From Limosilactobacillus sp. (GTDB lineage Bacteria; Bacillota; Bacilli; Lactobacillales; Lactobacillaceae), in contig NZ_JALCQI010000005.1 in assembly GCF_022651205.1 (NCBI RefSeq), forward strand, positions 1-64,000: 64,000 bases of DNA. Direction: 5' to 3'. The position numbers and the translations under genes are program-made. Numbering within the stretch: the stretch's first letter is position 1; each line of letters starts with the position of its first letter. The notes below the pieces were generated by a model, which did not search any database, was not told the origin of the DNA, and saw only the letters and a program-made list of their open reading frames with translations. Positions 46,863-56,839 of the stretch are shown in pieces.

Positions 46863-48125
46863 ATGATTCGTCATTTTCGCAAACAATTTATTATATTTTC
46901 AACATGTGCGTTATTACTAGTCATCATTACGATTGTTGGTAGTATTAGTTCGGTTACTTATTTTCGTGCTCACCAGGAAGTTAATTCTGTATTGACGATT
47001 TTAAGTAATAATGAAGGTGAAATGCCAGCGCGGTTAGTTCCTAAGCAATCACAGTCATTTACTCAGCCGCAGTTTACTCGGGAGAGTTTAAACCAGTACC
47101 GTTACTTTAGCGCAACGGTTAATACGGGAAATAACCAAATGAAAATTGACGATGATCATATTCTTTCAGTTTCGCCAGTTGAAATTCAAAAGCTAACGCA
47201 GCGAGTATTAAAGCGTCACCGTAACGAAGGACGAGTATTCTATAATCAGACAGTTTATGCTTACCGAATTAAGAACAGTGGGAAGAGAACCAATGTTGTC
47301 TTTCTAGATGAAACATTAATGTTGTCGAAAGCTCGCGAAGTTACGTATTTGGGGATTATGTTGGGGGCAATTAGCCTGATGCTGTATACGGCCGTCCTGA
47401 TCCTTTTCTCGAATGCCGCAATTCGTCCAATTATTCAAGCGGAAAAACGGCAAAAAGAGTTTATTACTAATGCCGGTCATGAACTAAAAACACCACTAAG
47501 CGTTATTTCAGCCAATACCGAAATGCAAGAACTAATGAGTGGTGAAACGGATCTTACCAAAAGTACGAAGCAGCAGGTCGCTAGGCTAACGAAATTAATT
47601 AACTACTTTGTCTCACTAGCACGACTTCAGGAAAAACCACAGTTAACAATGACTGTTGTTGATGCAAGCCAGGTCGCTAATCAAGTTGCTGATAGCTTTA
47701 AGAGTGTTATTATCCAAGACGGTAAGAACTTTAAGAAATCCGTTTCTGCTGGCTTAAAGGTTCGTGCAAATGAACACTACTTATATGAATTAATTAGCAT
47801 CCTTCTTGATAATGCTACAAAGTATTGTGATCCGCATGGTGAAATTTTCTTAAACCTGAATTTGGGTAAACGGAAGCGGAATGTTATGCTTTCGGTGACT
47901 AATTCATTCGCTGCGGGAAAAGACGTTGACTATCAACGCTTCTTTGAACGATTTTATCGGGAAGATAAGGCGCGAACGATTAGTGAGAAAAAATCGGGTT
48001 ATGGAATTGGTTTATCAATGGCCCAAAGTATTGTTAAGAGCTTTGGCGGACAAATTAAAGCAAGTTATTCAAACGGCAAGATTTCTTTTATCGTCACAAT
48101 TAAAAGACAAATTAAAAATAAGTGA
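46863..48125 (+). CDS. Sensor histidine kinase
   Basis: 420 residues. Helix at about 10-30, an extracellular region of about 130 residues, a second helix at about 160-185, and no clear HAMP or PAS. HisKA carries FITNAGHELKTPLSVIS. The ATPase domain has N box LLDNATKYCDP and G2 KSGYGIGLSMAQSIV. G1 is weak (the usual DxGxG is not evident in VTNSFAAGKD), as in some small LAB kinases. It pairs with the regulator 6 nt upstream. Its stop codon directly precedes the TTGACA of the next promoter. Confidence 0.9.
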   Translation: MIRHFRKQFIIFSTCALLLVIITIVGSISSVTYFRAHQEVNSVLTILSNNEGEMPARLVPKQSQSFTQPQFTRESLNQYRYFSATVNTGNNQMKIDDDHILSVSPVEIQKLTQRVLKRHRNEGRVFYNQTVYAYRIKNSGKRTNVVFLDETLMLSKAREVTYLGIMLGAISLMLYTAVLILFSNAAIRPIIQAEKRQKEFITNAGHELKTPLSVISANTEMQELMSGETDLTKSTKQQVARLTKLINYFVSLARLQEKPQLTMTVVDASQVANQVADSFKSVIIQDGKNFKKSVSAGLKVRANEHYLYELISILLDNATKYCDPHGEIFLNLNLGKRKRNVMLSVTNSFAAGKDVDYQRFFERFYREDKARTISEKKSGYGIGLSMAQSIVKSFGGQIKASYSNGKISFIVTIKRQIKNK

Positions 48126-48156
48126 TTGACATCTAGAAAAATTGGTGTAGTATTCT
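48126..48156 (+). promoter_or_regulatory. Promoter of the leader-peptide operon
   Basis: A perfect TTGACA (48126-48131) lies immediately after the kinase gene. Possible -10 boxes are TAGTAT (48148-48153, 16-bp spacer) or TATTCT (48151-48156, 19-bp spacer). Confidence 0.6.
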
Positions 48157-48186
48157 AATCAAGATTTAATGAAAGGAGCCAGAACA

Positions 48187-48243
48187 ATGAAAACACGTAA
48201 TCAAAACAGTTGGCAAGCTTGGTACACTTTTGATCGTATTTAG
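48187..48243 (+). CDS. Eighteen-residue aromatic-rich leader peptide
   Basis: MKTRNQNSWQAWYTFDRI followed by TAG. ATG 48187 has a good ribosome site (GAAAGGAGCC) 9 nt upstream. It contains Trp9, Trp12, Tyr13 and Phe15. The segment W-x3-D (Trp12 to Asp16) has the same spacing as the Trp12-Asp16 pair of the E. coli arrest peptide TnaC, though the distance to the stop differs. It lies between a TTGACA promoter and mutually exclusive hairpins, so it is a regulatory leader, not a protein gene in the ordinary sense. I do not recall a described leader with this sequence. Confidence 0.75.
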   Translation: MKTRNQNSWQAWYTFDRI

Positions 48244-48249
48244 TGTTTT

Positions 48250-48346
48250 CACACGGGTACGGTCATTTTGAGATTTCTCAAAGCGTACCTGTGTTGGCTC
48301 GATAAATTATTAAAGACCACACAGTTCGGTGCTGCGTGGTCTTTTT
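48250..48346 (+). promoter_or_regulatory. Transcription attenuator with alternative hairpins
   Basis: Four segments can be drawn. Hairpin 1:2 pairs 48251-48261 with 48284-48294 (11 bp, one G-U). The terminator 3:4 pairs 48312-48324 with 48332-48344 (12 of 13 bp), followed by T. Segment 2 (CTGTGTTGG, 48289-48297) can instead pair with segment 3 (CCACACAG, 48317-48324) by 8 bp and one bulge, which excludes both other hairpins. The leader stop codon lies 7 nt before segment 1. Together they form a classic attenuation layout ahead of the 48422 gene. Confidence 0.75.
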
Positions 48347-48421
48347 GGATCTTCCAAATCATTTACGCTGCGAGATCGGTTTTTGAACAGTAACAGTAAA
48401 TGATATTGGAGGATTTTTTAT

Positions 48422-49579
48422 ATGTCTGGAGTAATTTCTTTAACAATCCTGCTGGTGATTTACGCCGCCAGCGAATATGTTTCCCGAAAAACTAACGGAA
48501 TTATTGACACAGTACTAACAATTTCAGTTTTAGCGTTAATCGGCTTCTGGACTGGAATCTTGCCGAAAAACCTTTTCTCAAACAGTGGGGTTGAAGAGTT
48601 TGGAATGGCAATTGTTGGATTAATGCTAACGTCACTTGGAACCACCATTAATTTAGCTGAACTAAAGCGTCAATGGAAGGTAGTTGTGATTGCGATTCTT
48701 GGCGCAATCGGTTCATGTATTTTAATTGTTGCTGTTGCTTTATTGGTAAACCATAAAAACTTTGGTGTTGTCGGTGCTCCAATCTTTGCTGGTGGAAATG
48801 CCGCAACGCTGGTCTTATTGAATGCGATGCGGGCAAAGGATATGCAAATGCTGTCCACTTACGCCTTAGCAGTGCTAACATTCCAGAATATCATTGGAAT
48901 TCCGATTGCTACCTACGCAATGCGGCGGGAAGCTCATCGACTTCTTCAAGGTGGCAGCTCAGAGCTTCAAGAGAAAAAGACTGAAGTTACTACACGTCGC
49001 CGTCCATTACAATTATCAGCACTTTTTGATACGCCAATTATCAACCTTGCTAAGTTGGGCCTTGTTGCCTCACTAAGTTACGGGGTTAGTCTCGTGATTC
49101 ACGGCACGATTAACTACTTAGTTCTTTGCTTTATCTTAGGCATTATTTTTAACCAATTAGGGTTCCTTAATGATCACATCATGGATAAAACAGCTTCTAG
49201 TGGGATGATCACATTCTTGGTAACCATTGTAATTTTAGCAAGCCTTGCAAATACGACGCCACAAACCGTAATGTCCGTTTTATTACCGTTATCAGTCTGC
49301 TTGATTGTCGGCACGATCGGTGTAGTAGTAACTTCATTTTTCACCGCGAAGTTCTTTAATGTTTCACGTGAAATGGCAATTGCATTAGGGATGACATGTA
49401 CCTTTGGCTTCCCAACCACGATGATTTTATCTCAGGAAATAGCGGCAAGTGCTGGACAAACAGAGGCAGAACAAACAGCGCTAGAAAACTACTTCTTACC
49501 GAAAATGATTACTGCTGGGTTAGTCACAGTTACATTAGTGTCGGTGTTCTTTGCCGGCTTTGCAATCAATTATTTATAG
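48422..49579 (+). CDS. Multi-helix membrane transporter, family uncertain
   Basis: 385 residues with about 11 hydrophobic helices in two halves joined by a charged loop near residue 185 (QEKKTEVTTRRR). The two halves each have a Gly/Pro-rich broken helix: IFAGGNAATLVLLN and LGMTCTFGFPTTMILSQEIA. This repeat-with-re-entrant-loop layout recalls secondary carriers such as glutamate or hydroxycarboxylate symporters or DUF819, but I cannot name the family. It starts at ATG 48422 behind TTGGAGG, beyond the attenuator, and is followed by an M20 peptidase gene. Import or export of a peptide or amino-acid derivative that the peptidase handles is a reasonable guess. Confidence 0.7.
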   Translation: MSGVISLTILLVIYAASEYVSRKTNGIIDTVLTISVLALIGFWTGILPKNLFSNSGVEEFGMAIVGLMLTSLGTTINLAELKRQWKVVVIAILGAIGSCILIVAVALLVNHKNFGVVGAPIFAGGNAATLVLLNAMRAKDMQMLSTYALAVLTFQNIIGIPIATYAMRREAHRLLQGGSSELQEKKTEVTTRRRPLQLSALFDTPIINLAKLGLVASLSYGVSLVIHGTINYLVLCFILGIIFNQLGFLNDHIMDKTASSGMITFLVTIVILASLANTTPQTVMSVLLPLSVCLIVGTIGVVVTSFFTAKFFNVSREMAIALGMTCTFGFPTTMILSQEIAASAGQTEAEQTALENYFLPKMITAGLVTVTLVSVFFAGFAINYL

Positions 49580-49629
49580 AAACTATCAGAACAGAATTTA
49601 AATCGATTATTTGAATGGAGGAAATAACC

Positions 49630-50781
49630 ATGAATCAAATTACGAATTACTTACAGGAACACTTTGCAGCGATGATTGAGTTAACGGAGAAAATTATTAA
49701 CGTTGATAGCCCATCTAATGACGTTGCTGGCGTTCAAAAGGTTGCAGATATTCTTAGTGAAAAGATGAAAGAATTGGGGATGAAAACCCGTCAGCGAGAT
49801 AGTGGAAAACAGGGAATGGTCTTAATCGGTGAACTGCCAGGAGAAGAAGAGCTTCAGCCAGTGATTCTGCTTGGTCACATGGATACCGTCTTCCCTAAAG
49901 GAACCGCAAAACAACGTCCATTTAAGATTGAGGAAGATCAAATGACGGGACCGGGGATCTTTGATATGAAGCCTGGATTGGTGATTGGCTTATTTGCAAT
50001 TCAGGCTCTGGTAAAGCTGAAATTAAACCGGCGCCCGATTAAATTGATTATCGTGAGTGATGAGGAAAAGCTTCATATGGATTCAAATACGTATGACATT
50101 ATTGCAGACGAGTGCCAAGGAGGTGCTTATGGATTTAACCTTGAAGGAACGAAGGATGATCCAAGTCATGTTGGAACCCATAATCGTGGTGGGATGATCG
50201 TTGATATAACCGTTCATGGTCGGGCTGCCCATTCAGGTGCCGAACCAGAAAAGGGGCGGAGTGCGATTATTGAATTAGCTCACCAGATTATTAAATTTAG
50301 TACACTCAGTGATTTACAGGCAGGCGTTCATGTGAATTGTGGAGTGATTAAAGGCGGTACTAGTGAAAATATTATTCCGGATCAAGCAACGACCAGCTTA
50401 GGCGTTCGCTTTAAGACGAATCAGCAACGGGATAAGCTATTAGAGCAGATTAAATCAATCGCCGCTACACCAACCATTCTAGATACAATAACTACGGTAA
50501 GGGTCAGAACAAAACTTGATAGTATGGAGGAAACGCCAGCAGTTAATCAGCTCTTTGATGAGCTAAATCAAGTCGCCCAACAAACTGGCTGTGGCAAGCT
50601 TCAAGCAGTTGGTGGCGGTGGGGCTTCCGATGCAGGAATTATGGTTGCCCGAGATGTACCAACGATTGATGCTTTAGGGGTTGTCGGGGATGGCGCCCAT
50701 AGTGAAGAGGAACAGGCTAGTGCGAAGTCGCTTCTGACTAGGTCATCGTTGATTGCTAATTTTATTGCGCGAAAAGGTTAG
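49630..50781 (+). CDS. M20-family metallopeptidase (glutamate carboxypeptidase-like)
   Basis: 383 residues. Zinc ligands and catalytic residues: His and Asp in LLGHMDTVFP, Asp in GIFDMKPG, the Glu pair in VSDEEKLHMDS, and a C-terminal region with GGGGASDAGIM and GVVGDGAHSEEE. The dimerisation domain lies at about 190-300 (HNRGGMIVDITVHGRAAHSG). The CPG2-like branch removes C-terminal glutamate or cleaves N-acyl amino acids. I chose ATG 49630 because GGAGG lies 8 nt before it; ATG 49615 overlaps that site. It follows the transporter gene by 50 nt in the leader-controlled operon. Confidence 0.88.
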   Translation: MNQITNYLQEHFAAMIELTEKIINVDSPSNDVAGVQKVADILSEKMKELGMKTRQRDSGKQGMVLIGELPGEEELQPVILLGHMDTVFPKGTAKQRPFKIEEDQMTGPGIFDMKPGLVIGLFAIQALVKLKLNRRPIKLIIVSDEEKLHMDSNTYDIIADECQGGAYGFNLEGTKDDPSHVGTHNRGGMIVDITVHGRAAHSGAEPEKGRSAIIELAHQIIKFSTLSDLQAGVHVNCGVIKGGTSENIIPDQATTSLGVRFKTNQQRDKLLEQIKSIAATPTILDTITTVRVRTKLDSMEETPAVNQLFDELNQVAQQTGCGKLQAVGGGGASDAGIMVARDVPTIDALGVVGDGAHSEEEQASAKSLLTRSSLIANFIARKG

Positions 50782-50852
50782 AGTCAGCTTCGTTAGTTGA
50801 GAAAATAGGTTAAACTATAATTAGCAAATAAGTTAATTAGGGAGCGATCAAA

Positions 50853-51509
50853 TTGAAGCTAACGGAAGCAATTAATTCTCGTCATTCAGTTCGGCAGTTT
50901 ACCGATCAGCTTGTTGATCAGGAGCTTATTAAGAAAGTTGTGAAATTAGCACAGCGGACACCATCATGGGTTAACTCGCAGCCGTGGCAAGTTTATTGTG
51001 CAATGGGTGAGTCATTAGACAAAATTAAGGCCGCATACCATAAAGAAGATCTAGCAGGCCACCAGGGTAATTCAGATTTAGCAGTATTGGCACGTGAGGG
51101 GTGGAGCACCGAGACACAGGAAAATATGAAACAGTGGCGGCACGGCATTGTTCATCATTTTGCAACGTTCGACGAAGCTCACCAACAAATGACTGAAGCT
51201 AGTCAGACTCTCTACAATTCACCGGTAATCCTTTATATTACGATTCCCCAGGCATCTCCTGACTGGTCAATTCTGGACGCAGGAGCATTTGGTCAAACGC
51301 TAATGTTAGCGGCAACGGATCTGGGGTTAGGCTCGATTCCAACCTACAATAGTGTCCGTTTTCCCAATATCTTGCACCAGATCTTAGGCGTTCCTGATGA
51401 TGAGCGCTTTATTGAGGGAATTTCGCTTGGTTACGAGAAAAAGGCGAAGATTAACTCTTATCGGTCCGAGCGACGTCCTTTGGGTGAGGTTTTGCATTTT
51501 AGTGATTGA
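50853..51509 (+). CDS. Nitroreductase-family flavoprotein
   Basis: 218 residues. The FMN-binding RHSVRQF, TPSWVNSQPWQVYCA and the C-terminal GISLGYEKKAKINSYRSER segments define the nitroreductase fold. The middle has an insertion rich in His, Gln and Trp that fits NfnB-like enzymes. It uses NAD(P)H to reduce nitro groups, quinones or similar substrates. It starts at TTG 50853 behind AGGGAGCG, 71 nt after the peptidase gene, and ends at a strong terminator. Confidence 0.88.
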   Translation: MKLTEAINSRHSVRQFTDQLVDQELIKKVVKLAQRTPSWVNSQPWQVYCAMGESLDKIKAAYHKEDLAGHQGNSDLAVLAREGWSTETQENMKQWRHGIVHHFATFDEAHQQMTEASQTLYNSPVILYITIPQASPDWSILDAGAFGQTLMLAATDLGLGSIPTYNSVRFPNILHQILGVPDDERFIEGISLGYEKKAKINSYRSERRPLGEVLHFSD

Positions 51510-51516
51510 TGAAAAT

Positions 51517-51560
51517 AAGAGATTGTGAAGAATCAGATGGTTCTTCACAATCTCTTTTGC
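51517..51560 (+). terminator. Terminator after the nitroreductase gene
   Basis: Perfect 16-bp stem (51517-51532 with 51541-51556), an 8-nt loop, then T. It ends the operon that starts at 48126. Confidence 0.9.
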
Positions 51561-51567
51561 TTTTACT

Positions 51568-51767
51568 AGGGTTAGCAAACGTTCTACTGTAGCATAGCGG
51601 AAACGTGCTCAGCCTAACCTTCCTCGAGCTAACGTTCTACTGCAATATAGTAGAAACGTGCTTCGCCCGAGTTCCCTAGAGCTAGCAACCTCCTTCCTAG
51701 GCGCAAGCCGCCTTCGTCAGGAGAAATTGCTAGCTTTCCGGGAACTCTTTGGAGCGAAGACACTCTA
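51568..51767 (-). repeat. Stop-proximal structured repeat, copy D
   Basis: On the minus strand the head TAGAGTG begins 4 nt after the guaC stop. The hairpin has arms GAGTTCCC (read from 51747) and GGGAACTC (read from 51676), GCTAGC arms and the CTCCT/AGGAG core; copy A has GAGTTTCC and GGAAACTC at the same place. Two tail units (GAAGCACGTTTCTACTATATTGC-like and GAGCACGTTTCCGCTATGC-like) follow. Confidence 0.88.
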
Positions 51768-51770
51768 CTT

Positions 51771-52745
51771 CTAATAATCCCCATTCATTATTGAGTTCTT
51801 AACGATTACGTAATCGACGCGGCGGATGGAGTCGAGATCGCGACCACCGGCGTAGGAAATGGAGGATTGGAGATCTTCTTGCATTTCACGGAGGGTATCC
51901 TTAATTGAACCACGGTAAGGAACAAGCATTTGTTTTCCCTCAACGTTTCGGTAGGCACCCTTTTGAACTTCGGATGCGGATCCCCAGTATTGCTTGTAAC
52001 GCTTGCCGTCAATTGTGATCACGTGACCTGGTGATTCAAGGTGACCAGCAAGCATTGAACCGATCATTACCATTGAGGCACCGAAACGAACGGACTTTGC
52101 AATATCACCGTTATGACGAATACCACCATCAGCGATAATTGGCTTCCGAGCGGCCTTAGCACAAAGACGGATTGCGGCAAGTTGCCAGCCACCAGTACCA
52201 AAACCGGTCTTTAGCTTAGTAATGCAGGCTTTACCAGGACCAACACCGACCTTGGTGGCGTCAGCACCAGCATTTTCGAGATCCCGAACGGCTTCAGGAG
52301 TAGCGACGTTTCCGGCGGTCACGAAAGCATTTGGCAAATTCTTCTTAATATATTTGATCATTTTGATTACATAGTCAGAGTGACCATGCGCAACATCAAT
52401 CGTGATGTATTCTGGATCTAAATGTTCGGCTTTTAGTTGATCAATGAAGTCATATTCGGCATCCTTGATTCCAACCGAAATAGAAGCAAAGAGTCCTCGC
52501 TCATGCATCCGCTTGACGAACCCAGCACGTTCTTCGGGTTCGAACCGGTGCATCACATAGAAATAGTCATTTTGAGCGAGCCAAACGGCGAGGTCTTCGT
52601 TAATGACACTCTCCATGTTCGCTGGTACTACAGGGATTTTGAACGTCTTAGGGCCAAACTTAATACTAGTATCAGCTTCTTTTCGGCTTTTAATAATACA
52701 CTTGTTTGGGACTAGTTGGATGTCATCGTAATCAAATGTTTGCAC
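51771..52745 (-). CDS. guaC: GMP reductase
   Basis: 324 residues, the size of the type II GuaC group. The IMPDH-like barrel carries the catalytic Cys in [17 protein letters not shown]; this group lacks CBS domains. [10 protein letters not shown] and MIGSMLAGH form the phosphate site. It reduces GMP to IMP with NADPH and ammonia release, returning guanine nucleotides to the adenine branch. It starts at GTG 52745 behind AAAGGAG. It diverges from purA with PurR-type boxes between them, so both arms of IMP-to-AMP supply may share control. Confidence 0.95.
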   Translation of the reverse strand: MQTFDYDDIQLVPNKCIIKSRKEADTSIKFGPKTFKIPVVPANMESVINEDLAVWLAQNDYFYVMHRFEPEERAGFVKRMHERGLFASISVGIKDAEYDFIDQLKAEHLDPEYITIDVAHGHSDYVIKMIKYIKKNLPNAFVTAGNVATPEAVRDLENAGADATKVGVGPGKACITKLKTGFGTGGWQLAAIRLCAKAARKPIIADGGIRHNGDIAKSVRFGASMVMIGSMLAGHLESPGHVITIDGKRYKQYWGSASEVQKGAYRNVEGKQMLVPYRGSIKDTLREMQEDLQSSISYAGGRDLDSIRRVDYVIVKNSIMNGDY

Positions 52746-52784
52746 GAGAACAGCTCCTTTACTTTCTTAAAAATTCCGTATGTT

Positions 52785-52894
52785 ATTATGCACTGTTTAG
52801 TAAATATCGTCAATAAAAATATCGGACAATTATAAAAATATTCAGAAAAATTGTTCGTTATCTTCTTGACTGAATATCCGAAGTCCGGTAATAT
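52785..52894. promoter_or_regulatory. Divergent guaC/purA promoters with PurR-type boxes
   Basis: The minus promoter for guaC is TTGACG (52813-52808), 17 bp, CATAAT (52790-52785). The plus promoter for purA is TTGACT (52866-52871), 17 bp, TAATAT (52889-52894). Between them lie two PurBox-like sites in opposite orientation, AATATCGGACAAT (52818-52830, plus) and GATAACGAACAAT (52862-52850, minus), each 11 of 13 to AWWWCCGAACWWT and 19 nt apart. A third partial box, ATATCCGAAG (52874-52883), overlaps the purA spacer. Confidence 0.65.
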
Positions 52895-52932
52895 AGTGAA
52901 GTAAAAACGTCTTTTACAAATTATTAGTTTGA

Positions 52933-54231
<1,299 letters not shown>

Positions 54232-54234
<3 letters not shown>

Positions 54235-54364
54235 AGTGTGAGCAGGTAAAGAAGGCCCGTAAGACAACAATTTCTCCCGACTGGATGCTGAAAGCATCTG
54301 GGAGGGAGTTTGTTGTCTATAGGGGCTTCCCTGCGAGCACGTTTTGGCTCGGTTGCAGTAGAAC
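54232..54364 (+). repeat. Stop-proximal structured repeat, copy E
   Basis: The head TAGAGTGTGAGCAGG contains the purA stop. Stems are GTG..GCAGG with CCTGCGAGCAC; GAAGGCCC (54251-54258) with GGGGCTTC (54322-54329), one mismatch; GACAAC (54263-54268) with GTTGTC (54312-54317); CTCCC with GGGAG; and GGATGC with GCATCT. The core AATTTCTCC.GAC is shared with copies A, C and D while the arms differ, so the stems have covaried. The tail GCACGTTTTGGCTCGG follows. Confidence 0.88.
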
Positions 54365-54381
54365 AATACAATAACCACCCT

Positions 54382-54426
54382 AAAAGCCAATCACCCCGGC
54401 CTCCCGCCAGTGATTAGCTTTTTTAG
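54382..54426 (+). terminator. Terminator after purA and repeat E
   Basis: Stem AAAAGCCAATCAC / GTGATTAGCTTTT with one mismatch and a loop of about 15 nt, then T. Confidence 0.8.
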
Positions 54427-54476
54427 TATGTTATAATTCAACCGTAAACTAGATACTGAAAAATATGGGAGATATT

Positions 54477-55277
54477 ATGGCAAAACCAGTTTTAACAATT
54501 CAACGTCACTACCTTGATTGGCCATTAGGACAGTCGATTACTAATTCAGAATTGATTAATCAGTTTGGGATTAGGGCAACGAGTGATGGACGTGATGTTA
54601 CCGACAAAATGACTTTTAATTTAACCCAGGTTAACATTAACCAACAGGGAGAGTACCCAATTGTGGTCACCGTAATGGATAGTGACGGGCAAACTGCTGC
54701 GGATCATTTAACCCTGAACGTTAAGCCCCAGAGCCAAGTTCAATCACGAACAACGACTAATGCTCAACCAGTGGCACCTAAGAAGAGTCATCGGGGATGG
54801 TTGGTAGCTTTGATTATTCTGATCGCAATCATTGTTGTATGGTGGGCGGTAGCAGCTCATAATCGTAACCAGGCTCAACAGGCAAATAATACGGAACAAA
54901 GTAGTCAGATTAGCGACAACTCCAGTAGTATTAATAAGTTGAGTTCTGACAACCAGAAGCTTGCCCAGCAGGTTGCCGCTCTTCGGGGTGCTGCCCGGCA
55001 ATACGAAAAAGATCATGATCAACAGGAACTCCAGAACCACTTGAATGATATTTCAAACCAAAACCAACAAATTGAAAGTCAGTTAAATAGCAATTCCGCT
55101 AAGCAAAAATTAAATGACGTTAATCAGGTTGTTAACCAGCTTCAGCAGGATCCATCTAATGCTAGTTCAACGGTTAATAGCCTTAAAAATAAGGACGGCT
55201 TTAGTAGTATTTGGAATAACATTACCTCAATGATGGAGTCATGGTTAGATAATCATTCCTCTTCTAACAACAATTAG
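54477..55277 (+). CDS. Membrane protein with N-terminal Ig-like domain and C-terminal coiled coil
   Basis: About 266 residues from ATG 54477, chosen because GGGAGAT lies just before it; ATG 54465 has no ribosome site. Residues 1-80 look like a bacterial Ig-like (DUF5011-type) beta-sandwich ending HLTLNVKP. A single membrane helix (GWLVALIILIAIIVVWWAVAA) lies at about 107-127. A Gln/Asn/Ser-rich helical region follows, with heptads such as INKLSSDNQKLAQQVAALRG. There is no signal peptide, and the basic KKSHR before the helix predicts that the Ig-like part is inside the cell. The function is unknown. Confidence 0.65.
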   Translation: MAKPVLTIQRHYLDWPLGQSITNSELINQFGIRATSDGRDVTDKMTFNLTQVNINQQGEYPIVVTVMDSDGQTAADHLTLNVKPQSQVQSRTTTNAQPVAPKKSHRGWLVALIILIAIIVVWWAVAAHNRNQAQQANNTEQSSQISDNSSSINKLSSDNQKLAQQVAALRGAARQYEKDHDQQELQNHLNDISNQNQQIESQLNSNSAKQKLNDVNQVVNQLQQDPSNASSTVNSLKNKDGFSSIWNNITSMMESWLDNHSSSNNN

Positions 55278-55344
55278 TGATTTTGTTGACATGGCCTGGT
55301 GAGACGCTTAAAATACTCATAATAAGAGAAAATATTGCCTTTAA

Positions 55345-55422
55345 CCTGATTCCGTGAAATCAAGAAGGAACGAATAATTAACAAGACCCTTCTTCACAGA
55401 TTCAGTGAGGAAGGGTTTTGTA
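55345..55422 (+). promoter_or_regulatory. PyrR-type attenuator in the pyrR leader
   Basis: A GATT-CCGTGA-AATC hairpin (55348-55361) has the loop form of PyrR-binding RNA. It is followed by AAGAAGG, which can pair with CCTTCTT in the 5' arm of a terminator (AAGACCCTTCTTCAC, 7-nt loop, GTGAGGAAGGGTTTT, 55383-55419). PyrR with UMP would favour the terminator. Confidence 0.7.
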
Positions 55423-55433
55423 AAATTGATTAA

Positions 55434-55988
<555 letters not shown>

Positions 55989-56000
55989 ATAGACAACCAT

Positions 56001-56090
56001 TTAATCAGCTCCAGAGAGGGCCAAACGGTGTTAGTAGTGAATACGAAAAGGCACCAGACCCTTAAGCTAAGGAGTACTGGTGCTTTTTTA
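56001..56090 (+). promoter_or_regulatory. PyrR-type attenuator between pyrR and pyrF
   Basis: TCCAGAGAGG (56010-56019) is an exact match to the PyrR recognition core TCCNGNGAGG. It is followed by a terminator with stem GCACCAG / CTGGTGC (56051-56083) and six T, ending just before the pyrF ribosome site. In related operons this kind of attenuator precedes pyrP or pyrB. Confidence 0.85.
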
Positions 56091-56101
56091 GGAGGAAAAT
56101 T

Positions 56102-56839
56102 ATGGAACGTTTTGAACCAATTGTAGCTATTGATGTCCCAGACAAACGAGAAGCTGTTCAGTTATTTGACAAACTTTCGAACGATACGGATCACATGCCG
56201 ATTATTAAGATCGGGATGGAACTTTTCTATGCTTTTGGTCCCGGAATTGTTAAGCAAGCTAAGGAACGGGGCTTCCAAGTCTTCCTCGACTTGAAGTCCG
56301 ATGATATTCCAAACACCGTTGAACGGGCAATGGCTCAGCTCGGACGCCTCGGAGTTTCTTTTGTTACCGTTCATGCCGTTGGTGGTAGTGAAATGATGAA
56401 GGCTGGCCTTCGCGGACTAAAGCGTGGTGCTGCTGAAGCACGGAATGCTGTTCCAAAGATGTTAGCAATTACTCAATTGACTTCGATTGATGAACAAATT
56501 CTGCATAACGAGCAACGGATTAACGGAACCGTAATGGAATCAGTTCAAAACTATGCTCGGTTAGCCGATGAAAGTGGCCTTGCGGGTGTCGTTTGTTCTG
56601 CTAAGGAAATTGAAGCTATTCGGCAAGTTACTAACCCCAACTTCCTATGCATCACACCGGGAATCCGGCTTGATTTAAATAATCATGATGATCAAAAACG
56701 GGTTGTTACCCCTAAGCAGGCTGCTGAAATGGGAAGTAACGGAATTGTTGTTGGTCGGCCAATCACTCAAAGTAGTGATCCGGTTGCTGCCTACAAGAAG
56801 ATTCGTCACGAATTCTTAGGAGGGGAACACCTTGACTAA
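56102..56839 (+). CDS. pyrF: Orotidine 5'-phosphate decarboxylase
   Basis: 245 residues. The catalytic motif FLDLKSDDIPNTV keeps the Asp-Lys-x-x-Asp array, and TPGIR and VVGRPITQ close the phosphate site. It converts OMP to UMP. It starts at ATG 56102 behind AGGAGG, directly after the attenuator, and overlaps pyrE by 8 nt. The upstream pathway genes pyrB, pyrC, carAB and pyrD that usually precede it are absent here. Confidence 0.96.
   Translation: MERFEPIVAIDVPDKREAVQLFDKLSNDTDHMPIIKIGMELFYAFGPGIVKQAKERGFQVFLDLKSDDIPNTVERAMAQLGRLGVSFVTVHAVGGSEMMKAGLRGLKRGAAEARNAVPKMLAITQLTSIDEQILHNEQRINGTVMESVQNYARLADESGLAGVVCSAKEIEAIRQVTNPNFLCITPGIRLDLNNHDDQKRVVTPKQAAEMGSNGIVVGRPITQSSDPVAAYKKIRHEFLGGEHLD

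Noticed and set aside
50779..50801. Repeat head at the stop of the M20 peptidase gene (TAGAGTCAGCTTCG)
   Set aside because: Only a weak head-like match with no arm or core. Too little to call a copy.
16013..51767. Insertion sequences at the stop-proximal repeats
   Set aside because: No transposase frame, no target-site duplication that I can see, and the elements are only about 100-300 nt. They may be non-autonomous, but IS status is unsupported.
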